In this document: positions 49,395 through 63,469 of the stretch, piece by piece | Position numbering within the stretch: the stretch's first letter is position 1 | Layout: each line of letters begins with the position of its first letter | Origin: Ovis canadensis | Taxonomy: Eukaryota > Chordata > Mammalia > Artiodactyla > Bovidae | DNA: 64,000 nt | NCBI RefSeq assembly: GCF_042477335.2 | Contig: NC_091256.1 | Coordinates: 27,680,501 to 27,744,500 of the forward strand | Reading direction: 5' to 3' | The notes under the pieces: generated by a model | The model's input: only the letters and a program-made list of their open reading frames with translations | The model's database searches: none | Told to the model about the DNA's origin: nothing | Position numbers and translations under genes: made by a program

Positions 49395-49406
49395 AGACAT
49401 TTTGTT

Positions 49407-49607
49407 GGGCTTTCCTGGTTGCTTAGATAGCAAGGAGTCTGCCGGTAATGCAGGATACCTGGGTTCCATCACTGGGGAAGGAATTGGCAACACATTCCAG
49501 TATTTTTACCTGGAAAATCCCATGGATGGAGAAGCCTGGCATGCTACACCCCCATGGGGTCACAAAGAGCCAGACATGACTGAGTGACAAACACACACAT
49601 AACACAC
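49407..49607 (+). mobile_element. Bov-tA SINE with perfect TSD
   Basis: Head, shortened body, and an ACACAC-type tail. Flanked by AGACATTTTGTT at 49395-49406 and 49608-49619, a perfect 12-bp TSD. Confidence 0.94.
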
Positions 49608-49619
49608 AGACATTTTGTT

Positions 49620-51754
49620 ATTACTTGATAGGGATTTCTGACTCTCTACCTTCCTATCCCCAACACTAGTTACTTTAGAAAATTACATCTGTTACTACCA
49701 ACAGTCTATGCATCATTACCAATTCATTTATTTTTATTAACTAATCTTTTTATGTAACAAAAATCCAATTTAAGTCTCAAAAAGTGAACTCATGGATTCA
49801 CTCATGGGACTGAGAAGTTGAGTGCTTCATAATCTTCAAGCAGAGCTGAATATAGGAGATCAAACAGAATCCACAGCACCCAGTTTAGTTGTGTCCCCAG
49901 AACTTTTTCCTTCTTTGTTATATTTCTTTTTAGGTTTTTTTATTTGTAAGGGCAAAATTGGTTCCAGCCACTTTCGTTTTATAAATTGTAACCCTAGGAA
50001 AAACAAAATGTCTTTCTGATAGTGGCACAAAAAGGCAGAGGCATGGCTGTGACTGGCATTAAGTCTATAATGTGCTTGTCTCTGAAAAAATCTCCATGCC
50101 CATGAGGTGAGCCCCCTCCTGACTGAGTATTGGGGAGCAGTGTTTCTTCATAAAAATGTTTTGTTTTCATGAAACAAAAGGTAACTATTTTAAAGGACTG
50201 TATTGCTTGAATTATTATATCAAGGATTAACCAAATAAGGGATGCTGTCATGTAGCAATAGTTAGAAATCCTGTGGAAAAGAGTCATATACTCACAGTAT
50301 TACATTTTAAGAGTGTTACTAACTATAATAACTGCATACAGTGGAAAAGAAAGTAAGGTATACCTTACCTTCCTATTTCATATCTTTACTGCATACAGGA
50401 AAGATAACTGGTGACATTAATGCATTTAAAGCAAGGGAGAAATGGATCTTATGTGAGATGTAAGAGTTGTCTCCATGTGTCTATGTAACTCTTGTTAGCA
50501 ATATCTGAAAGAGTTTATGTTATATCTTTCTAGTTTGCAGTATCTTGCATATTATGTGGATATTCAATAAAGTCCTCATAAATTAATGAAAGCTCTTCAT
50601 TTGCTATCAAATAGATATATTTTACATGATCCAAATAAAACAGATAAAATACATAGAAACCTGTAAACCAAAAATAGCTATTCTTAAGAGATTTTAAATC
50701 ACCTTAAAATTTATTGGACATGTGATATCTCATTTGACATAAATATAATATATCACCTATACTTTTCTTTACATTGAACTCTTCAAAATAAAGAAGATGG
50801 GCATATATGTGGGCATTAGTGTACTCTGTTTTAATTTTCAATGACAAAAAATGAGTTGTAAATTTTACTGTATTCTGTTGATTTAGTGTACTATAAAAGT
50901 CTCCACCATCCATTACATTTTATTCCCTAACTGCCTTAATGTAGCAATTAGGAGTCGATTAGAAATGTCCAGGAACAATAATACTTAAAGATCAATTAGG
51001 AACCCATGCTGCTAGGAAGATTAAATATTTACTAAAATAACAATAGCCTTGAAACTAATGGTTCAAACTTCATTACTTGAATACATTTTTCGAACTGCTA
51101 TTTTCTGCCTCACTTCACTGTAATTGCAAAATGTAACAGTAGCAGTAAACGTTTTAGACTAAAGTACATAAAAGGCACAAAGCTTTTAGGTCATAATGAC
51201 ACTTGTTTAGATATTGTACACAGAACACAAGCACTCTTTTGGTACAAGTTTAGAAAGGTTTGATTGAAAAGAAAGATTTGTAATTTTAGTATTTAAGACT
51301 AATTATATTTATTGCAATTGATGGAAAATAAAGCTACTGAGTTTATTTCTTATGGAGGAAAGAAAATCGAAATTGAAATGTGTTGGCCTACACATTATGC
51401 GTTAGTAATTTACATGGCAACAATTAAAGTCATGGCTATGTGAAAATTAAGTCACAAGTTTCCAAGGACACTCCTTCCAATTTTTCACCACTGTAAGTTT
51501 TGCTGCTATAAGTTGTTTCATCTACAAATTTTGTGTATTTACTGCACAGACTATAGAAAGGCACTGAGTAGATTTTTTAAAAGTAGCTTATACCATCCTG
51601 CAGTTTAAAACATTTTTACTTTTTATATATTTTATTTATAGGCAAATAAAGCCCCTCAACAATTTTGACCCTATCATTATTGTAAAATATTTAAGAAATT
51701 TAAAGAAGTTGTCATCTTCAGCAAGATTATTTTTTCACCCTACATTTTAAAACA
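49620..51754. other. AT-rich unique sequence
   Basis: About 2.1 kb; no recognised repeat, no convincing ORF. Confidence 0.6.
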
Positions 51755-51865
51755 ATTTTATTTTTCAATCTATTTTTTAATTGGAGGAAAATTGCTTTAC
51801 ACTGTTGTATTGGTTTCTGCCATGCAACAGCTCGAGTCAGTGGTAATTATACACATATCCCCTCT
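51755..51865 (-). mobile_element. L1 3'-terminal fragment, antisense
   Basis: Reverse complement of the ruminant L1 terminal block (ATTTTTTAATTGGAGG, then TTGCTTTACACTGTTGTATT), related to the end of the L1 at 25320-25375. Confidence 0.7.
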
Positions 51866-52180
51866 TCCTTGAGTAGACTTTTCACAGTTACACCTCTGAG
51901 GATGAGTTATGTCCACAGACAGCAAAGCTTCAAGGATACCAAGTTAGACTCCTGGGTACATGAATACCTAAATAAATAAATAAATATGTGGATGGATCCA
52001 GTGCTGGCTAGATCTGTAGGTAGGACCAGACCTTGAAAGGAAAATGCAGCCCTGCTTGCAATGTGAAAGCTAGTTGGAACACTCAGAAGAAGTCCAGAGA
52101 AAGTGGGCATTGTGCTTTTTAGCTCCCTTTGCTTGCTTTTTTCAGGGGGAAGAAAAGACTAAGGTCATTTGAACGTGCCC
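51866..52180. other. Unique sequence with (AAAT)n
   Basis: A short AAATAAATAAATAAAT tract at about 51969-51985; otherwise nothing recognised. Confidence 0.55.
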
Positions 52181-52195
52181 CTTAGAGATAAAGCA

Positions 52196-52460
52196 ACCCA
52201 TTCCAGTGCTCTTGCCTGGAAAATCGAATGGACAGAGGAGCCTGGTAGGCTGCAGTCCATGGGGTCGAGAAGAGTCGGACACGACTGAGAGACTTCACTT
52301 TCACTTTTCACTTTCATGCATTGGAGAGGAAATGGCAACCCACTCCAGTACTCTTGCCTGGAGAATCCAGGGACAGAGGAGCCTGGTGGGCTCCCATCTG
52401 TGGGGTTGCACAGAGTCGGACATGACTAAAGTGACGCAGCAGCAGCAGCAGCAGCAGGAG
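52196..52460 (+). mobile_element. BOV-A2 SINE with TSD
   Basis: Dimeric BovA with the TTCACTTTCACTTTTCAC linker and an (AGC)n tail. Flanked by CTTAGAGATAAAGCA (52181-52195) and CTTAGAGACAAAGCA (52461-52475). Confidence 0.94.
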
Positions 52461-52475
52461 CTTAGAGACAAAGCA

Positions 52476-53211
52476 CTTGAAAAGAGTGATCATACTGTTA
52501 TTAATAATATAGCAGGATGATATATAAAACTGAAATGTTAAATAGATTGTGGGATATAAGTATTCAGCCAAAAAAATAGGCTTATTTAAAATGAAACAAA
52601 CATGTTTAGTTGGAAGGACCTAAAATTTACATATATGAATATGTGTGTATATATGTATGCATTAGTCACTTAATTTTAAATATAGCAGTTTTTCTTAGTC
52701 AACCTGATTAAAAGTAATATTCAGAGAATGGTTTGTCATTAAAAAGGTTTATATATGAAATGTTGAAAAAGAAAACATTCCAGGTCACTTTTTTATATCA
52801 ATAAAGTAATAAAAATATAAGATATCACTATTAATTCATTATTTCTTTTCTAACATATTTATGCTATATAAGTTTCAATATATTTTTGCACATTAAATTT
52901 ATTAAAATAGCACAAATCTGTGATAGTATATGAACACATTCATCAGAAATGCCTGTCCCTAAAATGAGTGCATTTGAATATATATGTAACCATTTCAACT
53001 ATTTGTTAAGACCATGAGGTCTCATCTCCAGAAAACCAGCTGGATGATATCTGATTGAATTTGTTGGTGTTACAGTGTTTAGAAGATAATGACCCATTAA
53101 AATCTATATTATTAGTTAATAAACAGTTCTCACATAAGTGACATCATTTTGAAGGCCAAATAGATTAGTATCTTTTCACATGCTCTGCAAAATTAATATA
53201 AGCTTAATTAA
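52476..53211. other. AT-rich unique sequence
   Basis: Nothing recognised. Confidence 0.6.
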
Positions 53212-53732
53212 AAGTTATGACCAACATAGACAGAATATTAAAAAGCAGAGACATTACTTTGTCCACAAAGGTCTGTCTAGTCAGGGCTATAGTTTTTCCA
53301 GTGGTCATTTATGGATGTGAGCATTGGACTAAAGAAAGCTGAGCGTAGAAGAATTGATGCTTTTGAACTGTGGTGTTGGAGAAGACTCTTTAGAGTCCCT
53401 TGGACTGCAAGGAGATCCAACCAGTCCATCCTAAAGGAGATCAGTCCTAGGTGTTCATTGGAAGGACTGATGTTGAAGCTGAAATGCCAATACTTTGGCC
53501 ACCTGATGTGAAGAGCTGACTTTTTGAAAAGACCCTGATGCTGGGAAAGATTGAGGGCAGGAGGAGAAGGGGACAACAGAAAATGAGATGGTTGGATAGC
53601 ATCACCAACGCAGTGGACATGGCTTTGGATGGACTCCGGGAGTTGGTGATGGACAGGGAGGCCAGGCATGGTGCAGTTCATGGGCTCACAAAGAGTTGAG
53701 CATGACTGAGCAACTGAACTGAACTGAACAAT
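53212..53732 (+). mobile_element. BovB LINE 3' fragment, sense
   Basis: About 520 bases to an ACTGAACTGAACTGAAC tail; TSD not clear. Confidence 0.92.
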
Positions 53733-54019
53733 AAAAATAAGAAATAAAATGATTAAAATGCACGTGAATATATAGCTTTATAATCTCTTAACAAAAAATT
53801 TTTCCTTAAGAAACTGAAGAGCTACATACAAATAATATAGACACCCACAAAATATGTTATTTTCTCTTTGCAAATTATGTTTATAGAAATAAAAGAAAAA
53901 TAATTATTCCATGAAAAATATTTTTTAAACCAAACACATTTCAGTGTCAAATGCCAGCCAAAATATTGACAGTTTCCACCTTGTAGAAATTCTTTAATGT
54001 ATCTTTAAAGGGTTCTCCC

Positions 54020-54270
54020 ACCTATCCAGTTTCTCAAAGTCAGAAATCCGGAAGCCATCTTGTATTATTTCCTGCCTTTACCACCCGTACCCAGATGATC
54101 ACCAACTGTACTGAATCTCCCCACCTCTGCAGTGTTGTTATTAAACTGAACCATTTTCTGGTATTTACCTCTCAGCCACTCTAACAGCCTCCAGGGTGAG
54201 TTCATGCATTCACTCCTGGAACGCCAATCTATTCTCTAAAAGCAACTGCCAGAAAGAGCTTGTTAACATG
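54020..54270 (+). mobile_element. L2-like relic
   Basis: The order AGCCATCTTGTATTATTTCC, then ATGATCACCAACTGTACTGA, then CAGCCACTCTAACAGCCTCC fits an old L2-type 3' region. Diverged; family assignment tentative. 53733-54019 is unrecognised. Confidence 0.4.
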
Positions 54271-55264
54271 TAAATCAGAGATGGAGAGGAATTAAATTTG
54301 GGCTGAAAATATATAACTATGCTAAATATGGTTCAGGGAAAGCTTTAACTGAAGAGACATCTGTGTTTAAACAGTGTGAATGAGCCTTTATAAGAAAAAT
54401 AGTTTCAAATGCAAAGATGAAAATGTGTTACTGCATTTTCAGGTCTCATATGCTGGAGGGGTTTTCTTTTCTTTTTTCTTTTCTTCTGAAGCATCTGGAT
54501 ATTAAACCGTTCTTGGCAAGGAATGTGAATAAGTAGACAGGGAGACAGTTTTAAATTCTTTTATCCCCCTGTTCCTCCCAAGGAGTGAAATAATTTGAAT
54601 TTCTATAGTAAAATTGTGTTCTAGTCTTATAATTCCAGTAACAGTGTTTGACTGTATTCGAAATAATGATTAAATTTATGAGTAGTTTTTGTGACTTTAC
54701 GCTGAATGTTTAGTCATTACAGAACCTTATACTGCAGAAGAAACTTGTTTTCAGCTTTTCCTGATCCCATTTAGTTTATCTTGTCTTTCCTATGTAAGTA
54801 TATAGCAGCACCATACACACAAGAATCTAGGATTAACTCAATTCATCTTTCTCATACCACATATCTAAGACAAGTTTTCAAATTATGAACATTTAACAAC
54901 TCTGCATCTGATATCTTAGCCCACACCACCATCACATTCCATCTCTTTTGAACTATAGAGAATCCCCCACAGATTTATTTGTTTTCCTCAACCCAGACAT
55001 AATTTCATTATTGTGCTTGTCATTAGATTATTTCACATGTTACAAAGTCTTAGATATTAGATATGTTAGATATATTAGAATATATAGCATCACATTATAT
55101 CATTTTTTTGTTTCCTGATCTCTCTCTTCCCACCAAAATGAGGACTCTGTGGAGTTCTATATCATTAAATTCCAGAATGATGGTGATACTAGAGTAGGCT
55201 TTTAAAAATATGATGAATATCATATTGTTAGATAATGGTATATTAAAACAACAATGAAAAGCTG
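54271..55264. other. Unique sequence with pyrimidine tract
   Basis: A TTTTC-type pyrimidine tract at about 54461-54487; otherwise nothing recognised. Confidence 0.6.
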
Positions 55265-55796
55265 AAAAACCACTACACACCTGTTAGAATGACTCTATTA
55301 AAACACTGACGACAGCGAAGACTGGTAGGAATGTGGAGAAACCAGAACTCTCATTGACTGCAGGCAGGAATGCAAAGTGGTAGAGACACTGTGGAAGACA
55401 GTTTCGTCATTTCTTATAAAACTTGATGTATTCTTACTATATGGTCCACCAATTACACTCCTTGATATTTAGTCAAAAGAGTTTAAAACTTATGTCCACA
55501 CAAAATTTTTCACATAGATGTTTATAGAAGCTTTATTCATAGCTTCCAAAATTTGCAAGCAATCATGATACCCTTGGAATGGATAAACAAACCATATACA
55601 TGCATGCAATGGAGTATCATAATGTGATATGAAACAGTGAAATCCCAAGCCATGAAAAGAAATGGAGGAAACTTAAATGTATATTACTAAATAAAAGAAG
55701 CCAGTCTGAGAAGTCTGTATACCAAATGATTCCAGTTATATGATATTCTGGAAAAGATAAAATTGTGGAAACAGTGTAAAGATCAGTAGTCATGTG

Positions 55797-56074
55797 CAGG
55801 GAGAAGGCAATGGCACTCCACTCCAGTACTCTTGCCTGGAATATCCCCTGGACGGAGGAGCCTGGTAGGCTGTAGTCCATGGGGTTGCTAAGAGTTGGAC
55901 ACAACTGAGCGACTTCACTTTCACTTTTCACTTTCATGCATTGGAGAAGGAAATTGCAACCCACCCCAGTGTTCTTGCCTGGAGAATCCCAGGGATGGGG
56001 GAGCCTGGTGGGTTGCCATCTCTGGGGTCGCACAGAGTCAGACACGACTGAAGTAACTTAGCAGCAGCAGCAGC
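55797..56074 (+). mobile_element. BOV-A2 SINE with TSD
   Basis: Dimeric BovA with an (AGC)n tail. Flanked by AGTCATGTG at 55788-55796 and 56075-56083. Inserted in the old L1 3' UTR. Confidence 0.92.
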
Positions 56075-56246
56075 AGTCATGTGTAGAGATGGATAGAAGA
56101 AAGAAAGGGATAAATAGGTAGTACAAAAGAGATTTTAAGGCCAGTGAACTTATTCTGTATGTTATTGTAATATCCATATATGACATTATAAATTTGCCAA
56201 AACCAATAAAATATACAGCAAAATGAATGACCCTTCAGATAAACTA

Positions 56247-59200
56247 TCAGTTTACTTCAGTTGCTTAGTCGTGTCTGACTCTTTGCAATTCCATGGACCA
56301 CAGCATGCCAGACTTCCCTGTCGATCACCAACTCCCAGAGTTTGCACAAACTCAAGTCCGTCAAGTCAGGAATGCCATCTAACCATCTCATCCTCTATCA
56401 TCCCATTCTCCTCTTGCCTTCAATCTTTCCTAGCATCATAGTCTTTTCAGAGGAGTCAGTTCTTCGCATTAGGTGGCCACAACATTGGAGTTTCAGCTTC
56501 AGCATCAGTCCTTCCAACCACTATGCAGGACTGATTTCCTTTAGGATTGACTGGTTTGACCTCCTTGCAGTCCAAGTGACTCTAAAGAGTTTTTTTCCAA
56601 CACCACAGTTCAAAAGCATGAATTCTTTGGCACTCAGCTTTCTTCATAGTCCAACACTCACATCCATACATGACCACTGGAAAAACCATAGCTTTGACTA
56701 GACAGATTTTTGTTGGTAAAGTAATGTCTCTGCTTTTGAATATGCTGTCTAGTTTGGTCATAGGTTTTCTTCCAAAGAGCAAGTGTCTTTTACTTTCATG
56801 GCTGCAGTCTCCATCTGGAGTGATTTTGAAACTAAAAGAAAATAAAGTCTCTCACTGTTTCCATTATTTCCCCACCTATATGCCATGAAATGATGAGACC
56901 AGATGCCATGATCATAGTGTTTTGAACATTGAGTTTTAAGCCAATTTTCACTCTTCTTTTTCACTTTCATCAAGAGGCTCTTTAGTTCTTTGTTTTCTGG
57001 CATAAGGTTGGTGTCATCTGCATATCTGAGGTTATTGATATCTCTCCCTGCAACCTTGATTCCAGCTTATTCTTCATCTAGTCTGGCATTTCACATGATG
57101 TACTCTGCACATAAGTTAAATAAGCAGGGTGATGATATACAGCCTTGACATACTCCTTTTCCAATTTGGAACCAGTCTGTTGTTTCATATCCAGTTTGAA
57201 TTATTGCTTTCTTGACCTGCATACAGATTTCTCTGGAGGCAAGTAAGGTGTTCTGGTATTCCCATCGCTTGAAGAATGTTCTATAGTTTGTGGTGATTTA
57301 CATAGTCACAGGTTATGGTGTAGTCAATAAAGCAGAAGTAGATGTATTTCTGGAACCCATTTGCTTTTTTGGTGATCCAACGGATATTGGCAATTTGATC
57401 TCTGGTTCCTTTGCCCTTTATAAATCCAGCTTGAACATCTGGAAGTTCACAGTTAAGTACTGTTGAAACCTGGCTTGGAGAATTTTGAGCATTACTTTGC
57501 TAGCATGTGAGATGAGTGCAATTGTGCAGTAGTTTGAACATTATTTGACATTGCCTTTCTTTGGGATTGGAATGAAAACTGAACTTGTCCTGTCTTGTGG
57601 CCACTGCTGAGTGTTCCAAATTTGCAGGCATATTGAGTGCAGCACTTTGACAGCATCATCTTTTAGGGTTTGAAATAGCACAACTGGGATTTCATTACCT
57701 CCACTAGCTTTGTTCATAGTGATACTTCCTAAGGCCCACTTGATTTCACATACAAGGATGTATGGTTCTAGGTGAGTGATCACATATTGTGGTTATCTGG
57801 GTCATTAATATCGGGGTTTTTTATGCATTTTTTTTAACATTCTTGTCACCTCTTCCTAATATATTCAGATTCTGTTAGGTCCATACCATTTCTGTCCTTT
57901 TTTGTGCCCATCTTTGTATGAAATATTCCCTTGTATCTCTAACTTTCTTGAAGAGATCTTTAGTCTTACCCATTCTTTGGTTTTCCTCTGTTTCTTTGCA
58001 TTGAACACTTAGGAAGGCTTTCTTATCTCTCCTTGCTATCTTTGGAACTCTGCATTGAAATGGGTGTATCTTTCCTTTTCTGCTTCACCTTTAGCTTTTC
58101 TTCTTTTTTCAGCTATTTGTAAGGCCTCTGTAGACAGTCATTTTGCCTTTTGCATTTATTTTTATTTGGGGTGGTCTTGATCACTGCCTCCTGGTCAATG
58201 CCATGAACTTCCGTCCATAGTTCTTCACACACTCTGTTTCTCAGATCTAGTCCCTTGAATCTATTTGTCATTTCCACTGTATAATCATAAAGGATTTGAT
58301 TTAAGTAATACCTGAATGGTCTAGTGATTTTCCCTACTATCTTAAATTTAAGTCTGAATTTGGCAATAAGTGGTTCATGATCTGAGTCAAAGTCAGCTCC
58401 CAGTCTTGTTTTTGCTAAGTGTATAGAGAGCTTTTCCATCTTTGGCTGCAAAGAATATAATCATATTGAGTTTTATATTGATCATCTGGTGATGACCATG
58501 TGTAGAGTCTTCTCTTGTGTTGTTGTAGAGTCTTCTCTTGTGTTGTTGGGAGTGTGTGTTTTCTATAACCAGTGTGTTTTCTTAGGAAAACGCTGTTAGC
58601 CTTTGCTCTGCTTCATTCTGTACTCCAAGGCCAAACTTCCCTGTTTGTTACTCTACGTTATCTATTGACTTCCTCCTTTTGCATTCCAGTGCCCTATAAT
58701 GAAAAGGACATCTTTTGGGGGTGTTAATTCTAGAAGGTCTTATAGATCTTCATAGAACCATTCAACGTCAGCTTCTCCAGCATCACTGTTTGGGGCATAG
58801 ACTTGGATTATTGTGATATTGAATAGTTTGCCTTGGAAACGAGCAGAGATCATTCTGTCATGTTTGAGATTGTACCCCAGTACTGCATTTCAGACTCTTT
58901 TGTTGACTATGAGGGCTACTTCATTTCTTATAAGTGACTTTTGACCACAGTAATAGATATAATGGTCATCTGAATCAAATTCACCCTTTCCAGTCAATTT
59001 TAGTTCACTGATTCCTATAATGTTATTGTTTCCTCTTCCGTCTCCTGTTTGACCACTTCCAATTTACCTTGATTCATGGACCTAACATTCCAGGTTCCTA
59101 TGCAGTCTCATTCTTCACAGCATCAGACTTTTCTTCCATCACCAGTCACAGCCATAACTGGCTGTTGTTTTTGCTTTGGCTCCATCTCTTCACTGTTTCT

Positions 59201-59832
59201 GGAGTTATTTCTCCATCTTCTCTAGTAGCATATTGGTTACCTACCGACCTGGGGAGTTCATCTTTCAGTCTTATACCTTTTTTGCCTTTTCATACTGTTC
59301 ATGGGGTTCTCAAGGCAAGAATACTGAAGTGGTTTGCCATTCCCTTCTTCAGTGGACCATGTTTTGTCAAAACTCTTCACCACGACCCATCCTTCTTGGG
59401 TGGCCCTACATGGCAGGGCTCATAGTTTCACTGAGTTAGACAAGGCTATGATCAGTTTGATTAGTTTTCTGTGATTGTGGTTTTCATTCCATCTGCCCTC
59501 TGATGGATAAGGATAAGAAGCTCATGGAAGCTTCTTAATGGGAGAGACTGTGTTGGAAACTGGGTCTTGATCTGATGGGGGTGCCATGCTCAGTAAATGT
59601 TAATACAATTTTCTATGTTCCCTCCCTGTTGTTTGACCTGAGACAAAACTATGGTATGTAATGAAGATAATAATCTCCTTCAAAAGGTTCCAGTATAGGA
59701 ACTGTAGCCCTCAGTGCTCCCAACCCTGCAGTAGGCCACCACTAACCCACACTTCTGCCGGAGACTCCTGGACACTCACAGGCAAGTCTGGGTCAGTCTC
59801 TTGTGGGCTCACTGGTCCTTTCTCCTGGGATT
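56247..59832 (-). mobile_element. BovB LINE, longest copy in the window, antisense
   Basis: About 3.6 kb reaching into the 5' UTR (GAGACTCCTGGACACTCACAG block near 59770). Flanked by ATAAACTA at 56239-56246 and 59833-59840. RT, linker and endonuclease blocks occur in broken antisense frames. A 23-bp unit (GTAGAGTCTTCTCTTGTGTTG...) is tandemly duplicated at about 58501-58547. Inactive. Confidence 0.9.
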
Positions 59833-59892
59833 ATAAACTAGAGACTCTGGCTAATAACAATGTATTGTGGTTGTACCAGTATACCACAGTAA

Positions 59893-61264
59893 TATGCCAG
59901 CAAATTTGGAAAACAGAGTAGCAGCCACAAGACTAGAACATGTTAGTTTTTATTCCAATCCCAAAGAAGGGCAATGCAAAAGAATATTTAAACTACTGCA
60001 CAATTGCACTCACTTCCAATGCTAGCAAGATAATGCTCAAAATCCTTCAAGCTAGCCTTCAACAGTATGTGAACTGAGAACGTCCAGATGTACAAACTAG
60101 ATTTAGAAAAGACAGAGACACCAGAGATCAAATTGCCAGCATCAGTTAGATCGTATAAAAATCAAGAGAATTCTAGAAAAACATCTATTTCTGCTTCATT
60201 GACTGTGCTAAATCCTTTGACTGTGGATCACAACAAACTGGAAAATTCTTAAAGAGATAGGAATACTGACCACCTTACCTGCCTCCTGAGAAACATGTAT
60301 ACAGGTCAAGAAACAACAGGGAGAACTGGACGTGGAACAGCATACTTCAAAACTGGGAAAGGCATCCGTCAAAGCTGTATATTGTCACCCTGCTTATTTA
60401 ACTTATATGCAGAGAACATCATAGAAAATGCTGGGCTGGATGAAGCACAAGCTGGAATCAAGATTGCCGGGAGAAATATCAATAACCTCAGATATGCAGA
60501 TGACACTACCCTTATGGCAGAAAGTGAGGAGGAATTAAAGAGCCTCTTGAAGAAGGTGAAGGTAAAGAGAAAATGTTGGCTTAAAACTCAGCATTCAAAA
60601 AACTAAGATCCTGGTATCCAGTCCTATCACTTCATGGCAAAGAGATGAGAAACAGTGGAAACAGTGACAGATTTTCTTTTCTTGGGCTCCAAAATCACTG
60701 TGGACAGTGACTGCAACCATGAATTTAAAAGATGATTGCTCCTTGGAAGAAAGCCAATGACAAACCTAGACAGCATATTAAAAACCAGAGACATTGCTTT
60801 GGTGACAAAGGTCCATCTAGTCAAAGCTATTGTTTTTCCAGTAGTCATGTACAGATGTGACGGTTGGACCATGAAGAAGGCTGAGCACCGAAGAACTGAT
60901 AACTTTTGAACTGTAGTGTTGGAGAAGACTCTTGAGAGTCCCTTGGACAGAACGAAGATCAGACCAGCCAATCCTAAAGGATTTCAATTCTGAATATTTA
61001 TTGCAAGAACTGATGCTGAAGCTGAAGGTACAATGCTTTGGCCACCTGATTCAAAGAGCTGACTCACTGGAAAAGACCCTGATGGTGGAAAAGATTGAAG
61101 GCAGGGGGAGAAGGGGTCAACAGAGGATGAGATTTGTGGATGGCATCACTCACTCAATGAACATGAGTTTGCGTGAACTTTGGGAGCTGGTGACGTACAG
61201 GGAAGCCTGGCCTGCAGTTCATGGGTCACAAAGAGTTGGACATGACTGAGTGACTGTACAACAA
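59893..61264 (+). mobile_element. BovB LINE, 5'-truncated, sense
   Basis: About 1.4 kb from the RT region to a GACTGTACAACAA end. The frame at 60295-60606 holds an RT palm stretch with intact YADD (NNLRYADDTTLMAESEEE block). The TGACTGTACAA tail is less regular than the usual ACTGAA repeat. No confident TSD. Confidence 0.9.
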
Positions 61265-61375
61265 TTAAGGGAAACTGTGTGAAGAGGGAAAGATTAAATG
61301 AGAACTCTGTATGTTCTGTTCAATTTTTCTCTTAAACTAAAGCTTTTCTAAGAAATAAAGTCTGAATTTAAAAAA

Positions 61376-63468
61376 TCTTTAAGAGAAAAAACAAAATGAA
61401 CATCTGAATTAATACCCTCACAACAATGAAAAACTTCCACATACTGAAAAGAGAATGCTGAGTAGTTCATTGTTCAATAAATAAAAGTGAAAAGTAAAAA
61501 TGGAAATAAAAAAAGAAAAAAGTGACAGATTAGTAAAATTGTTTTATTGCTCATAATGTCACATGATGTCATATATCCATGGTTCTTAATATTTGAATCA
61601 TAATTATTTTAGATAATAGGCATTTTATATTTATAATCAGAAGCTTTATTCATGAGTATTAGTATTATCAATCCTGTCTACTATGATATGTTCAGAGTTT
61701 ATAGAGCATGAAAACAGTCTAGAACTTGAATGCAGTATTGATTCTTGCTGATAAAACTAATTGGTTTTACTTCCCTTTTAGGAGGAATTATTGACACCTC
61801 TTCAAGTTCTTACACTGATTCTCCAACTATTTCTTAAAGCAATAGTAGTAATTAATATTATCCAAATGAAATGCATTGTAGGTTAAATTATTAATGTATA
61901 AAAATCACTAAGTTAAGAAGAAGTATCTATTAGATGTTAACCATCTAACTGCTGTGACTATGAAAATATTGTTTTCACTATCTTTACTGTAAACAGTGTC
62001 TATTAAACTCTTTCTGTCTCTCTATATATAGTATGTATATATATATTATATGATAGACATCAATGTATCAATTAAATGTATTAACTTATGTATCTAATAT
62101 ATATGTATATTATATAACTTATAAAGTGAATATAGATGTATACATCATGATAAATGTTATCTATTATATTTATTATATGAATATAATATGCATACTATGG
62201 ATAAGAATATGCACACTATGGATAAGAATATGCACATATATGAATATGTATATTATATATATAATAAGAGAGAGATACTCTATAAATAACTAACTGAACC
62301 ATACTGATGCTGTAAAATTACATGCTTAGATGTTTTCACTAAACTATATACATGAATGAAAACAGAATTGTCTAATAAATTCAGTTCATATGCGTCAATC
62401 TGAATTATCTAATCTGAATTTATATTGAAGATTTGAGTCTTAAATATCTATGAAACTGAAATAATATTTATTTATATCCAAAATGATATTCCAGCTTGAA
62501 AGTTATTTATTTTTAGTATAAAATAAATTAATCAATCATATCCTTTTGCTTGGTTTTAAGTGAAATATTTTTATTCAACTTAGAGTACAGTAGAATATCT
62601 CAAAACTCTCAGAACAAGTTTACTTGATTATTTAGAATTTATATTAATGAGAGAATGGATGTTGACTTTGGGATATAGACTTCAATTAAATTGTCCAGCT
62701 AAGTAAAAGAAGTTTTTATTTGTGTGAGAAAATATGCTTGTAAATATACAAGCTAGTTTACATGTACTTTGACTGAGGTGCTTCTTGGCTATGTGAATTA
62801 TTCGATATTGCCCTCATGATTTTTATTCTGTGTTGCAGTTGGTAATGGCAAGTTTCTTTGGTTGTAAAATACATTGTGATGTTTTATGGAATTAATTAGC
62901 CATTTACAGTTGGTAAGCGTTTTAAGATCTTATAAGTGTAGAAGGTTACTCAATATAGTTTTCATCCAATTGGAAAATAATACAAAGAGAAGGATAACGT
63001 GGGGTCACTTTTCATTCACTATAGATCAATAAATTTTAGAGTGAATGGAAAAAAAGAATGATTATGTTTTCTGAAACATAAAATTTAATCATACTTATAT
63101 AGTCATTTTGAGTTAAAGAGGAGAAGCTATCAACTTATAATTTATAAATAAATCAAACTTTTCAAAGTTAAACATAGTAGGAAGGACTAATAGGAAGTTA
63201 AGGCAAAAGGGAAAATGGTATTTTGTGACATTAATGAAATTTCTCATCTTCAGTATGAATTGAAATACCATGCTATTCAAGGACAGACACCACTGGAAAG
63301 TCTTTTGTAGCCACGGCTCCTCACCTCCACTCACCTACATGCCAAATAGGTTCTAAGGCATTCCTAAGTCAATATAGCACTTTATTTTTCCTATGTGAGA
63401 TAAAACAAAAATAACAGTAAAAACATAATAAAAAAAACAACATAACAATAAACAATACAGATAATAAT
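61376..63468. other. AT-rich sequence with (TA)n-rich microsatellite region
   Basis: A-rich stretch 61376-61520. TATATA/ATATGTATA-rich region at about 62020-62290. Otherwise nothing recognised. Confidence 0.6.
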
Positions 63469-63469
63469 G

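Larger units (their letters stand above)
55265..61375 (+). mobile_element. Old L1 (L1M-type) 3' end split by three younger insertions
   Basis: Pieces are 55265-55787 (ORF2 end, 3' UTR), 56084-56246, 59833-59892 and 61265-61375. The last holds the GAGAACTCTGTATGTTCTG...CTAAGAAATAAAGTCTG end with its AATAAA. Between them lie a BOV-A2, an antisense BovB and a sense BovB. The order of the pieces follows a single L1 3' UTR, so the host element is older than all three. Confidence 0.75.

Noticed and set aside
62020..62290. AT-rich palindromic region as an origin or matrix-attachment site
   Set aside because: Simple TA/TATG repeats explain it; no other evidence.
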